Assembly (NCBI GenBank): GCA_020849615.1
Contig: JADLFW010000004.1
Coordinates: 62,001 to 126,000 of the forward strand
DNA from: Phycisphaerales bacterium
GTDB lineage: Bacteria; Planctomycetota; Phycisphaerae; Phycisphaerales; UBA1924
Length of the DNA stretch: 64,000 nt
Reading direction: 5' to 3'
Shown here: in pieces, positions 27,948 to 35,982 of the stretch
Position numbering within the stretch: position 1 is the stretch's first letter
Layout: each line of letters starts with the position of its first letter
The notes under the pieces: model-generated
The model's database searches: none
Seen by the model: only the letters and a program-made list of their open reading frames with translations
What the model was told of the DNA's origin: nothing
Program-made: the position numbers and the translations under genes

Positions 27948-28580
27948 TCAGCCGCTGATGACACCCTTGGCCCGGAGGAGGTCGAGGCAGGCCCGGACGC
28001 AGTCATCCACGGACATGGTGGCGGGCTTGAGGACCAGCTCGGGGTTCTGGGGGGCTTCGTAGGGGTCATCGATGCCGGTGAAGCCTTTGAGCTCGCCGGC
28101 CCGGGCTTTCTTGTAGAGGCCCTTGGGGTCGCGCTGCTCGCAGATGTCGATGGGGGTATCGCAGTAGACCTCGAGGAAGGGGATGGCCCCGGCCTTGTCC
28201 TTTTCGTGGAGTTCGCGGCAGAGGTCGCGGTCCTTGCGGTAGGGGGAGATGAAGCTGGTGAGGGCGATGCAGCCGGAGTCGGCGAAGAGCTTGGCGACCT
28301 CGCCGATGCGGCGGATGTTCTCGGCCCGGTCTTCGGCGGAGAAGCCGAGGTTCTTGTTGAGGCCGAAGCGGATGTTGTCACCGTCGAGGCGGTAGGAGTT
28401 GAGCCCGGCGTTGATGAGGGTCTGCTCGAGGGCGGAGGCGATGGTGGACTTGCCGGAGGCGGAGAGGCCGGTGAACCAGAGGGTGGCGCCCTTGGCGGAG
28501 AGGGCCTTCCAGCGTTCATCGCGGGAGAAGGCGCCCTGGTGCCAATGGATGTTGGTCGATTTGGTGTGGGTGTGGGACAC
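27948..28580 (-). CDS. cysC: Adenylylsulfate kinase
   Basis: APS kinase, which phosphorylates APS to PAPS; 210 residues, the normal size. The Walker A is GLSASGKST (38-46) and the APS site is [17 protein letters not shown]. The signature [11 protein letters not shown] and the product-side motif [22 protein letters not shown] are present. The start is the GTG at 28580 ([10 protein letters not shown]), with GGAG nearby. It is transcribed divergently from sat across a 253-nt region that carries a palindromic repeat, and upstream of a PAP phosphatase. The three genes make and recycle the sulfuryl donor. Confidence 0.96.
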   Translation of the reverse strand: MSHTHTKSTNIHWHQGAFSRDERWKALSAKGATLWFTGLSASGKSTIASALEQTLINAGLNSYRLDGDNIRFGLNKNLGFSAEDRAENIRRIGEVAKLFADSGCIALTSFISPYRKDRDLCRELHEKDKAGAIPFLEVYCDTPIDICEQRDPKGLYKKARAGELKGFTGIDDPYEAPQNPELVLKPATMSVDDCVRACLDLLRAKGVISG

Positions 28581-28727
28581 GGGGGGTCTCCGGGGGTGAG
28601 GGGGAGATGGTACGCGGGGAAGAGGGGAAGAGGGGAAGAGCGACGGTGAAGGGGCCCGATGGAAACCCGGCGATTTCGCTCACCCGGGGGCTCGCTCATC
28701 GCCGGCGTTGGGGGCGAGAGATGGCCC

Positions 28728-28749
28728 GGCACAGGCGGGACGCCTGTGC
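28728..28749. repeat. GGCACAGGCG palindrome, copy 2
   Basis: Same ten-pair stem and GGA loop as copies at 26.7 and 39.8 kb, followed by CACCCCGG. It lies between divergent cysC and sat, about 85 nt before the sat start. A GCCCGCC...GGGCGGGC pairing (28757-28792) follows. Confidence 0.7.
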
Positions 28750-28833
28750 CACCCCGGCCCGCCCTGTGTCACCCTGGGCGGGCGGCCCGTTCCTATGCTT
28801 GGGCCCTCGCGGACCCATACAGGAGTTTCAGGC

Positions 28834-30015
28834 ATGCACGGTCTCATCGCCCCGCACGGTGGCACGCTGGTCAATCGTCTTGCGGAGGGCGCCCGGGCCC
28901 AGGAGCTGGCCCGGGATGCCGCGACGATGCAGCGGATCAACCTGACCCAGAAGCAGTCGTGCGACCTGGAGCTCATCACCAACGGCGGCTACAGCCCGCT
29001 GACGGGGTTCATGGGAAAGGCCGACTTCGAGTCGGTGTGCAAGGAGATGAAGCTCAAATCAGGGCGGACGTGGTCGATCCCGATCCTGCTGAGCGTGCTG
29101 AAGGGATGCGAGCCCAAGGTCGGGCAGCGGGTGGCGCTCTACGCCCCCAACGGGACCTTGCAGGCGGTGATGCTGGTCGAGGAGGTCTTCGAGCACGAGA
29201 AGAAGCTGGAGATCCCCAGCGTGTTCCGCACGGAAGATCCGGCCCATCCGGGGGCGGCGATGGTGCAGGCCGAGGGTGAGGTGTGCCTGGCGGGCCCGGT
29301 CGAGAGCGTGACGGTGTGCGTGGACCCCAAGGGTCCGGAGGCGTTCCTGAGCCAGCGGCTGACGCCCGCGCAGGTCCGGGCCGAGTTCCAGAAGCGGGGC
29401 TGGAAGCGGATCGTGGCGTTCCAGACGCGCAACCCGATCCACCGGGCCCACGAGTACGTGTGCAAGTGCGCCCAGGAAATCTGCGATGGGCTGCTGATCC
29501 ACCCGCTGGTGGGCGAGACCAAGAAGGGGGACATCGCCGCGGATGTGCGGATGGAGGCGATCGGGGCGCTGGTGGCCAAGTACTTCAACCCGGCGACGAC
29601 GATGGTGAGCGTGCTGCCGGCGGCGATGCGGTACGCCGGGCCACGGGAGGCGATCCACCACGCGATCATGCGGAAGAACTACGGGTGCTCGCACTTCATC
29701 GTGGGCCGGGACCACGCGGGGGTGGGGAACTATTACGGCACCTACGACGCCCAGAAGATCTTTGACGAGGTGGATGAGAAGGACCTGGGCATCCAGCCGC
29801 TGATGTTCGAGCACACGGGGTATTCGAAGTCGTACGGCGGGATGGTGTCGGGCAAGAGCTTCCCGAAGATTGAAGGGGACATCATCAACCTGTCGGGGAC
29901 GGCGGTGCGGGACCTGCTCTTCAAGGGTGAGCGTCCGCCGGTGGAGTTCAGCCGGCCCGAGGTGGCGGATGTGCTGATCGCGGCGGCCAAGAGCGGGCGG
30001 CTGTTCGTGCAGTGA
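28834..30015 (+). CDS. sat: Sulfate adenylyltransferase (ATP sulfurylase)
   Basis: Monomeric-type ATP sulfurylase forming APS from ATP and sulfate; 393 residues. Family motifs are TRNPIHRAHEY (about residue 198), the flexible loop HPLVGETKKGDI, and GRDHAGVGNYYG (about 291). The C-terminal KIEGDIINLSGTAVRDLL follows. The ATG at 28834 has AGGAGT eight bases upstream; a possible -10 (TATGCT, about 28795-28800) gives a leader of about 30 nt. There are no fused APS-kinase domains. Paired with the divergent cysC and PAP phosphatase. Confidence 0.96.
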   Translation: MHGLIAPHGGTLVNRLAEGARAQELARDAATMQRINLTQKQSCDLELITNGGYSPLTGFMGKADFESVCKEMKLKSGRTWSIPILLSVLKGCEPKVGQRVALYAPNGTLQAVMLVEEVFEHEKKLEIPSVFRTEDPAHPGAAMVQAEGEVCLAGPVESVTVCVDPKGPEAFLSQRLTPAQVRAEFQKRGWKRIVAFQTRNPIHRAHEYVCKCAQEICDGLLIHPLVGETKKGDIAADVRMEAIGALVAKYFNPATTMVSVLPAAMRYAGPREAIHHAIMRKNYGCSHFIVGRDHAGVGNYYGTYDAQKIFDEVDEKDLGIQPLMFEHTGYSKSYGGMVSGKSFPKIEGDIINLSGTAVRDLLFKGERPPVEFSRPEVADVLIAAAKSGRLFVQ

Positions 30016-30126
30016 AAAAGCGGACAGGGGGTAGGGGACAGGGGACAGCCCGCGCCTGAGCGAAGCGAGATTCCGCCACGCCGATTCTCCGTGGCCCGGC
30101 CCGGGGGGCGGGCGGGGTGTCTGGGT
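30016..30126. repeat. Low-complexity spacer after sat
   Basis: Begins with GGACAGGGGGTAGGGGACAG runs (30024-30050), the strand complement of the CCCTGTCCCCTG block at 16475-16490, then GGCCCGG words. No gene. Confidence 0.45.
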
Positions 30127-30570
30127 CGTCCGCCCTCCGGGCGGGAGAGAAGAAGCAAGGATGAGTGGAGGCCCGGCCTCCAGGGGCTGAAGCCCCTGGC
30201 AACGATCGTTCGCCCTCCGGGCGGAGATGCAAAAAAAGAGATCGGGCGTGCTTGGCGGCCTCGGCCTCCAGGGGCTGAAGCCCCTGGCAACGATCGTTCG
30301 CCCTCCGGGCGGAGATGCAAAAAGAGATCGGACGTGTTCGACGGCTTCGGCCTCCAGGGGCTGAAGCCCCTGGCAACGATCGTCCGCCCTCCGGGCGGAG
30401 ATGCAAAAAGAGATCGGGCGTGCTCGACGGCCCGGCCTCCAGGGGCTGAAGCCCCTGGCAACGATCGTTCGCCCTCTGGGCGGAGATGCAACAAGAGATC
30501 GGACGTGTTCGGCGGCTTCGGCCTCCAGGGGCTGAAGGCCCTGGCAACGATCGTTCGCCCTCCGGGCGAT
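30127..30570. repeat. Five-unit tandem repeat with two hairpins per unit
   Basis: Units start at 30175, 30263, 30349, 30434 and 30520 (periods 88, 86, 85 and 86 nt). A partial unit lies before the first, and the last is cut at 30570. Each unit has a perfect hairpin CCAGGGGCT-GA-AGCCCCTGG, then CAACGATCGTTCG, then a second hairpin CGCCC-TCC-GGGCG and a linker like AGATGCAAAAAGAGATCGG. Linkers are also conserved, so this is not a CRISPR array. Unit 5 has GGCC instead of GCCCC in the first hairpin and unit 4 has CTGGG in the second. The array lies about 185 nt upstream of dnaE and has no plausible gene. Confidence 0.85.
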
Positions 30571-30754
30571 GAGCCTGGCCCGGGAGAAGGTTGTCGGTTG
30601 CACGGGCGGGGCATCCGCGGCAGGGAGATCTGCCGGTGGTGTCGCCCGGCACCCTCCGGGAATGTCGAAGGTTGGGGCGCGCCGGGGTAGACTGTCGCGC
30701 GTAGGGGATGGATCGCGGCGCGGAGAAGCGCGGGCGGCCCGGAGGTCAGGGACG

Positions 30755-33700
30755 ATGGCGGAGAAGGGACAGGCGAGCGCAGGCCCGCGCGATCAAGGCG
30801 CCGTTGAGATCCCGCGCGAGCGGCAGTTCGTCCATCTGCACCTGCACACCGAGTATTCGCTGCTGGATGGCGGGAACCGGATCGACCGGCTGATCGCGCG
30901 GGTGGCGCAGCTGGGGATGAAGGCCGTGGGGGTGACGGACCACGGGAACATCTTCGGGGCGGTGGCGTTCTACCAGGCGTGCAAGGACAGGGGGATCAAG
31001 CCGATCCTGGGGGTGGAGGCGTACGTGACGCCCCCCGACCGCCCTCGGACGGACCGGACGTATTCCGGGGGCGGCGAGGGTGGGTACCACCTGGTGCTGC
31101 TGGCCATGGACATGGCGGGGTGGCGGAACCTGCTGGTGCTGTGCTCGGAGGCGTACCTCACGGGGTTCTACTACAAGCCGCGGATTGATCGTGCGCTGCT
31201 CGAGAAGCACAGCGAGGGGCTGATCGCGATCAACGGGCACCTGGGCTCGGAGATCGGCGAGCACCTGCTGGAGTACTCCTCGAGCGGGGACAAGCGGCAC
31301 TGGGAGCGGGCCGTCGAGAGCGCGGCGTGGCATGATCGGGTGTTCAACGAGGGCACGAAGGCACGAAGGGACGGAGGCACGAAGGGAGCGGACGAGCCTT
31401 CGCGCCTTCCGCGCTTCTACATCGAGCTCCAGCGGCACGTGCCGGAGCAGAACCGCATCAACCCGCTGCTGGTGAAGCTGGCGCGGGAGCTGAAGCTGCC
31501 GATCGTGTGCGACAATGATGCGCACTTCCTCAGGGAAGAGGACCATGATGCGCACGACACGCTGATCTGCATCTCGACCGGGAAGAACAAGGATGACCCG
31601 GACCGGATGCGATACTCGGGGGAGCTGTACGTCAAGAGCCCCGGGCAGATGCGGGCCCTGGCGGATGATGAGATCCCCGAAGTGAAGGAGGCGTGGGCCG
31701 AGGCGTGCGACAACACGGTGGCGATCGCGGATCGCTGCAGCCTGGAGCTGCCGATCGGGCAGAGCCACGCGCCGATGGTGCGGGTGGAGATCCCCGACGC
31801 CAAGGGCCTGCCGAGGTGGGATGACGCGGCGTACGGCGGCGACCTGACGGCGTGGTACAAGGACTACTGCGCGCGGTTCATCGTGAAGCCGTTCCGGCAG
31901 CAGCCGACGGCGGAGGAGATGGCGCAGGCGAGGGGCGAGTGCGACCGGGCGCTGCGGATGCTGGCCGAGGCGGGGGTGGTGTGGAGGTACGGGCCGGGTG
32001 GAAGAGACGAAGAGACGAAGAAACAGCGCGACGAAGTGACCGCGCGGCTCGAGCGCGAGTTGAAGATTTTGGCCGACAAGAACATCTCGGCGTACTTCCT
32101 GATCGTGTGGGACTTCGTGAACTGGGGGCGTCAGCGGGGGATTCCCGCGCTGGCCCGCGGTTCGGGTGTGGGGACGATGGCGGGGTACGTGCTGGGGCTG
32201 TCCAACGCGTGCCCGGTGCGGTACGGGCTGCTGTTCGAGCGGTTCACGGACCCCGACCGCAGCGAGTACCCCGATATCGACATCGACCTGTGCCAAGATG
32301 GCCGCGCGGAGGTGATCAACCACGTGCGCGAGAAGTACGGGCACGTGGCGCAGATCATCACGTTCGGGACGCTCAAGGCCCGGGCCGCGCTACGGGATGT
32401 GTCGCGCGTGCTGGGGGTGAGCCTGCCGGCGGCGGACCGGATCGCCAAGCTGGTGCCCGAGCAGCTGAACATCACGATCGACGAGGCGCTGGAGCAGGAG
32501 CCGGACTTCAAGGGCCTGCACGAGGGCCGGGCCGCGGCGCTGGCGAAGGTGAACGACAAGCTGGGGGTGGACCAGCAGGTGACGGCCCAGCAGGCACGGC
32601 GGCTGATCGACAACGCGCGGACGCTGGAGGGTCAGGCGAGGCACGCGAGCGTGCACGCCGCGGGGGTGATCGTCGCGACGCGGCCGCTGAACGAGATCGT
32701 GCCGCTGTACAAGCAGTCGGGGGCGGAGGAGCACGAGATCGTCACGCAGTGGGACGGGCCCACGTGCGAGAAGATGGGCCTGCTGAAGATGGACTTCCTG
32801 GGCCTGCGGACAATCTCGGTGATCGAACGGGCCAAGAAGCTGATCCGCGAGACACTGAGCGAGGAAGACATCTGGAAAGCGGTGGGACGCGGGGCGGATT
32901 TCGAATCGCTGCGGGGCGCGCGCGCCGGCGGGAAGAAGGGGGGCGCCGCGGCGGTGGGCGCAGCCCACCCCCTCGACCTGGAGCGCCTGACGTTCGATGA
33001 CCAGCGGGTGTTCGAGATGTTCCGGCGGGGGGACACGACGGGGGTGTTCCAGTTTGAATCCGGCGGCATGCGGCGGCTGCTGGTCGAGATGAAGCCGGAC
33101 CGCCTGGAGGACCTGATCGCGGCCAACGCGCTGTTCAGGCCCGGCCCGATGGACCTGATCCCGGACTACAACCGGCGCAAGCACGGGCAGGATGTGGTGC
33201 CGCGGGTGCACGAGATCGTGGACCGGTACACGGCCGAGACGTACGGGGTGATGGTGTACCAGGAGCAGGTCATGCAGATCGTGCACGGCCTGGGCGGGAT
33301 CAAGCTGCGGGATGCGTACTCGCTGATCAAGAACATCAGCAAGAAAAAGCACGACAAGATCGAGAAGGAGCGGCCCAAGTTCATCGAGGGGGCGCAGAAG
33401 CAGGGGCTGAGCAAGCAGCAGGCGGAGGACCTGTTCGAGCTGATCCTGAAGTTCGCGGGCTACGGCTTCAACAAGAGCCACTCGACGGGGTACGCGATCG
33501 TGGCGTACCAGACGGCGTACCTGAAGACGTACTTCCCGGGCCAGTACATGGCGGCGTTCCTGACGTACGAATCGGCTGCGAGCGCGGTGTCGGACTGGAC
33601 GCCGTACCTGGAGGACTGCCGCCGGGCCCGGTACATCGACCCCGGAACGGGGAACTGCGTGAGGGTCGGTGTGGAGGTGCGGCCGCCCGACATCAACCTG

Positions 33701-35095
33701 TCCGGGCCGGAGTTCACGGTGGTCTTCGATGAGCGGGAGAAGCCGGGGCTCCGGGCCCACCAGGGGCACATCCGGTTCGGGCTCAAGGCGATCAAGGGCG
33801 CGGGCGAGAAGGCGATCGAGGAGATCATCCGGGAGAGAAGTGACGAAGCGCCGAACGGACGAAGCGCCGAAGCAGAATCGATCGGTGGGGGGCCGCGTCA
33901 CTCCGTTACTCCGCCAGTGCGTCACTTCTCCTCCCTCTTCGACTTCTGCGAGCGGGTGCTGGGGCGCGGGCCCGGCGTGCTGAACAAGGCGACGATCGAG
34001 TCGCTGATCAAGTGCGGGGCGTTCGATGCGCTGCACGGGCGGGAGAGCCGGGCCGCGATGGTCGCGAGCATCGAGCAGGCGGTGAGCGCCGGGCAGAAGG
34101 CGGCGGCGGACAAGGCGTCGGGCCAGGGGGCGCTCTTCGGGCTCGGCGGGGGGGCGGAGGAGGCGGGCGGGGCGAAGGAGGGCGCGACGCTGCTCGCCAA
34201 GGCGACGCCATGGAGCGAGCCCGAGACGCTGGCGAAGGAGAAGGAGGCGCTGGGGTTCTATGTCTCGAGCCATCCGCTGGAGCGGTGGCGGGCCTGGGCC
34301 TCGGTGTTCACGACCTCGACGGTGGCGACGGCGAAGGAGGCCGCGCAGGACTCGCGGGTGGTGATCGCGGTGATGGTGCAGTCGGTGCGGACGCTGATCG
34401 TGAAATCGGGGCGGTCGGCCGGGCAGAAAATGGCGGTGATCACCATCGAGGACCTGACGGGGTCGATGGACTCGGTGATGTTCAGCGACTGCTTCGCGCG
34501 GTTCGGGCACCTGTGCGAGGCGGAGAAGGTCGTCTTCGTGCTGGGGAGGCTGGACCGCTCGCGGGGCGATGCGCAGGTGCTGATCGAGCGGCTGGTGCCG
34601 ATCGAGGGGGTGCCGCTGCAGCCGGGGCGGCTGCAGCTGTGCCTGGATGAGCCGCGGCTGAACGGGAACGGCCCGGCGACGCTGAAGCGGATCGCGGAGC
34701 TGGTGCGTGGGGCGGCGGCGGGCCCGGTGGTCGCGGCCGAGGCGCTGATGAGCGGGGCCGTGAGCGGTGCGGGGGGCGCGGCTCATGGCCATGCCAATGG
34801 AAATGGCCATGCCAACGGGAACGGGTACGCGAGCGGCAACCACATCGTCGTCGGGGCGCTGGTGAAGGCGGAGGCGGAGACACCCTTCCCGGTGGAGGTG
34901 GTGATCGCGACGGCGACGCACGCGGCGGTGCTGACCGCGGACCACCGGATGCGGGTCACGCTGCGGCCCGAGCTGGTGAAGGAGCTGGAGTCGGCGCTGG
35001 GGGCCGGGATGGTGCGGCTGGTGGGCGGGGTGAGCGTGGAGATGAACCAGCAGAAGCCGTGGCAGAAGCGGCGCAGCGGGGGGGATGAGGAGTAG
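30755..35095 (+). CDS. dnaE: DNA polymerase III alpha subunit
   Basis: Replicative polymerase of the DnaE1 type; 1446 residues, far above the usual 1150-1200. An N-terminal PHP domain opens with FVHLHLHTEYSLLDGG. The palm has RGSGVGTMAGYVLGL and the catalytic YPDIDIDL (near residue 507). The fingers region has GVFQFESGGMRRLL and KNISKKKHDKIEKERP, and a C-terminal OB fold (residues about 1200-1285) contains AVITIEDLTGSMDSVMF. The ATG at 30755 follows GGAGGTCAGG. Extra length comes partly from three insertions made of intergenic-type repeat DNA (31350-31415, 31993-32042, 33832-33926) and a Gly/Asn/His-rich tail segment (HGHANGNGHANGNG). Confidence 0.96.
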   Translation: MAEKGQASAGPRDQGAVEIPRERQFVHLHLHTEYSLLDGGNRIDRLIARVAQLGMKAVGVTDHGNIFGAVAFYQACKDRGIKPILGVEAYVTPPDRPRTDRTYSGGGEGGYHLVLLAMDMAGWRNLLVLCSEAYLTGFYYKPRIDRALLEKHSEGLIAINGHLGSEIGEHLLEYSSSGDKRHWERAVESAAWHDRVFNEGTKARRDGGTKGADEPSRLPRFYIELQRHVPEQNRINPLLVKLARELKLPIVCDNDAHFLREEDHDAHDTLICISTGKNKDDPDRMRYSGELYVKSPGQMRALADDEIPEVKEAWAEACDNTVAIADRCSLELPIGQSHAPMVRVEIPDAKGLPRWDDAAYGGDLTAWYKDYCARFIVKPFRQQPTAEEMAQARGECDRALRMLAEAGVVWRYGPGGRDEETKKQRDEVTARLERELKILADKNISAYFLIVWDFVNWGRQRGIPALARGSGVGTMAGYVLGLSNACPVRYGLLFERFTDPDRSEYPDIDIDLCQDGRAEVINHVREKYGHVAQIITFGTLKARAALRDVSRVLGVSLPAADRIAKLVPEQLNITIDEALEQEPDFKGLHEGRAAALAKVNDKLGVDQQVTAQQARRLIDNARTLEGQARHASVHAAGVIVATRPLNEIVPLYKQSGAEEHEIVTQWDGPTCEKMGLLKMDFLGLRTISVIERAKKLIRETLSEEDIWKAVGRGADFESLRGARAGGKKGGAAAVGAAHPLDLERLTFDDQRVFEMFRRGDTTGVFQFESGGMRRLLVEMKPDRLEDLIAANALFRPGPMDLIPDYNRRKHGQDVVPRVHEIVDRYTAETYGVMVYQEQVMQIVHGLGGIKLRDAYSLIKNISKKKHDKIEKERPKFIEGAQKQGLSKQQAEDLFELILKFAGYGFNKSHSTGYAIVAYQTAYLKTYFPGQYMAAFLTYESAASAVSDWTPYLEDCRRARYIDPGTGNCVRVGVEVRPPDINLSGPEFTVVFDEREKPGLRAHQGHIRFGLKAIKGAGEKAIEEIIRERSDEAPNGRSAEAESIGGGPRHSVTPPVRHFSSLFDFCERVLGRGPGVLNKATIESLIKCGAFDALHGRESRAAMVASIEQAVSAGQKAAADKASGQGALFGLGGGAEEAGGAKEGATLLAKATPWSEPETLAKEKEALGFYVSSHPLERWRAWASVFTTSTVATAKEAAQDSRVVIAVMVQSVRTLIVKSGRSAGQKMAVITIEDLTGSMDSVMFSDCFARFGHLCEAEKVVFVLGRLDRSRGDAQVLIERLVPIEGVPLQPGRLQLCLDEPRLNGNGPATLKRIAELVRGAAAGPVVAAEALMSGAVSGAGGAAHGHANGNGHANGNGYASGNHIVVGALVKAEAETPFPVEVVIATATHAAVLTADHRMRVTLRPELVKELESALGAGMVRLVGGVSVEMNQQKPWQKRRSGGDEE
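31350..31415. repeat. Repeat-derived insertion 1 inside dnaE
   Basis: GGCACGAAGGCACGAAGGGA-type units, then CCTTCGCGCCTTCCGCGC. They are translated in frame as about 22 Gly/Arg/Lys-rich residues between the PHP helix ending RVFNE and the conserved strand RFYIELQRH. Confidence 0.6.
31993..32042. repeat. Repeat-derived insertion 2 inside dnaE
   Basis: Consecutive AGAGACGAAG units followed by GCGACGAAGTGAC, giving GRDEETKKQRDEVTARL immediately before the conserved RELKILADKNISAYFLIVW. The same words occur in the intergenic spacer at 2113-2156 on the opposite strand. Confidence 0.6.
33832..33926. repeat. Repeat-derived insertion 3 inside dnaE
   Basis: An inverted-repeat element with arms GAGAGAAGTGACG (33832 area) and CGTCACTTCTCCTC (33914 area), with CGAAGCGCCGAA units inside. 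It adds about 29 residues between IEEIIRER and FSSLFDFCERV, which are adjacent in ordinary DnaE proteins. Confidence 0.65.
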
Positions 35096-35114
35096 GAACC
35101 GGCGCCCCGGCCGC

Positions 35115-35768
35115 TCACTCCGCGCTGACGCTGGCCTGGTCCACCCGCTCTTCCCACCGCGTCTTGAGGTCGTGCGGCACCTTGAGCAGGTCCAGCACCT
35201 TGCCCACCATGAAGTCGACGAGGTCCTCGACGCTGCGCGGGCCGAGGTAGAAGCCGGGGTTGGTGGGACAGATGACCGCGCCGGCGAGCGTCAGTGTGCG
35301 CATGTTCTCGATGTCGATGAGGCTGAGCGGCGTCTCGCGGTGGCAGATGACCAGCGGGCGGCGCTCCTTGAGCGTGACCATCGCGGCCCGGGTGAGGAGG
35401 TTGCTGCCCGAGCCGGTGGCGATCGCGCCCAGGGAGGTCGAGGAGCAGGGGAGGACGGCCATGCCGTCGTGGAGGAAGCTGCCCGAGGCGATGACCGCGC
35501 CGACATCCTTGTGGGGGTGGATGTAGAGGCGGCTGTCGAAGGTGTCCGCATCAGCCCGGGCCGCGAGGGCTGGGGCGAGGGTCTCGAGCTTGAGGTCGCG
35601 GATGCGGGCCTCATCGAAGAGGAGGCGCCGCCCGTACTCGGAGACGACCAGGTGCAGCTCATGGCCGCCGGCGAGGAACTGCTCGATCACGCGGAGGGCG
35701 TAGGCGGCGCCGGAGGCGCCGGTGATGCCGAGCACGAAGCGGCGGGGGGATGCGGAACGGTCATCCAT
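35115..35768 (-). CDS. ubiX: Flavin prenyltransferase UbiX
   Basis: A 217-residue flavoprotein that prenylates FMN to make the cofactor of UbiD-type decarboxylases. Motifs are LGITGASGAAYALRV (FMN phosphate), VLPCSSTSLGAIATGSGSNL and LVICHRETPLSLIDIENM. The C-terminal PGFYLGPRSVEDLVDFMVGK is also present. It converges with dnaE (19-nt gap). No ubiD is in the window, so whether it serves quinone synthesis or another decarboxylase is open. A possible TACCAT -10 lies 16 bases before the ATG, with GAGG between. Confidence 0.95.
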   Translation of the reverse strand: MDDRSASPRRFVLGITGASGAAYALRVIEQFLAGGHELHLVVSEYGRRLLFDEARIRDLKLETLAPALAARADADTFDSRLYIHPHKDVGAVIASGSFLHDGMAVLPCSSTSLGAIATGSGSNLLTRAAMVTLKERRPLVICHRETPLSLIDIENMRTLTLAGAVICPTNPGFYLGPRSVEDLVDFMVGKVLDLLKVPHDLKTRWEERVDQASVSAE

Positions 35769-35887
35769 GGTCGAGCCTCGGGTGATGGTAGGGATGCGGG
35801 GACGGGCCCGACCCCGGCCTTCGCCCGCCGGGGCGGCCCGGATTCGGGACTACGATGCGGGCCCGGCGGGTTGCTCCCCCGAAGATG

Positions 35888-35922
35888 ATTCACCACAGAG
35901 GTACAAGGGCACAGAGAGTTCG
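35888..35922. repeat. CCACAGAGGTACAAGGGCA-type element upstream of lysS
   Basis: One half of the CACAGAG class of low-complexity element (compare 16346-16371), 60 nt before the lysS start. Confidence 0.45.
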
Positions 35923-35982
35923 GGATGGGAGAGGCCGGGTTGCTTTGAGTGTGCCTGTCGCGGCGCTGATTTGAGACGAAGC

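Noticed and set aside
30175..30570. CRISPR-like array
   Set aside because: The spacing is regular, but the segments between hairpins are also conserved, the unit is 85-88 nt, and no cas genes are present.
32390..34945. 851-codon minus-strand open frame inside dnaE
   Set aside because: Shadow of dnaE; the sense strand carries all polymerase motifs.
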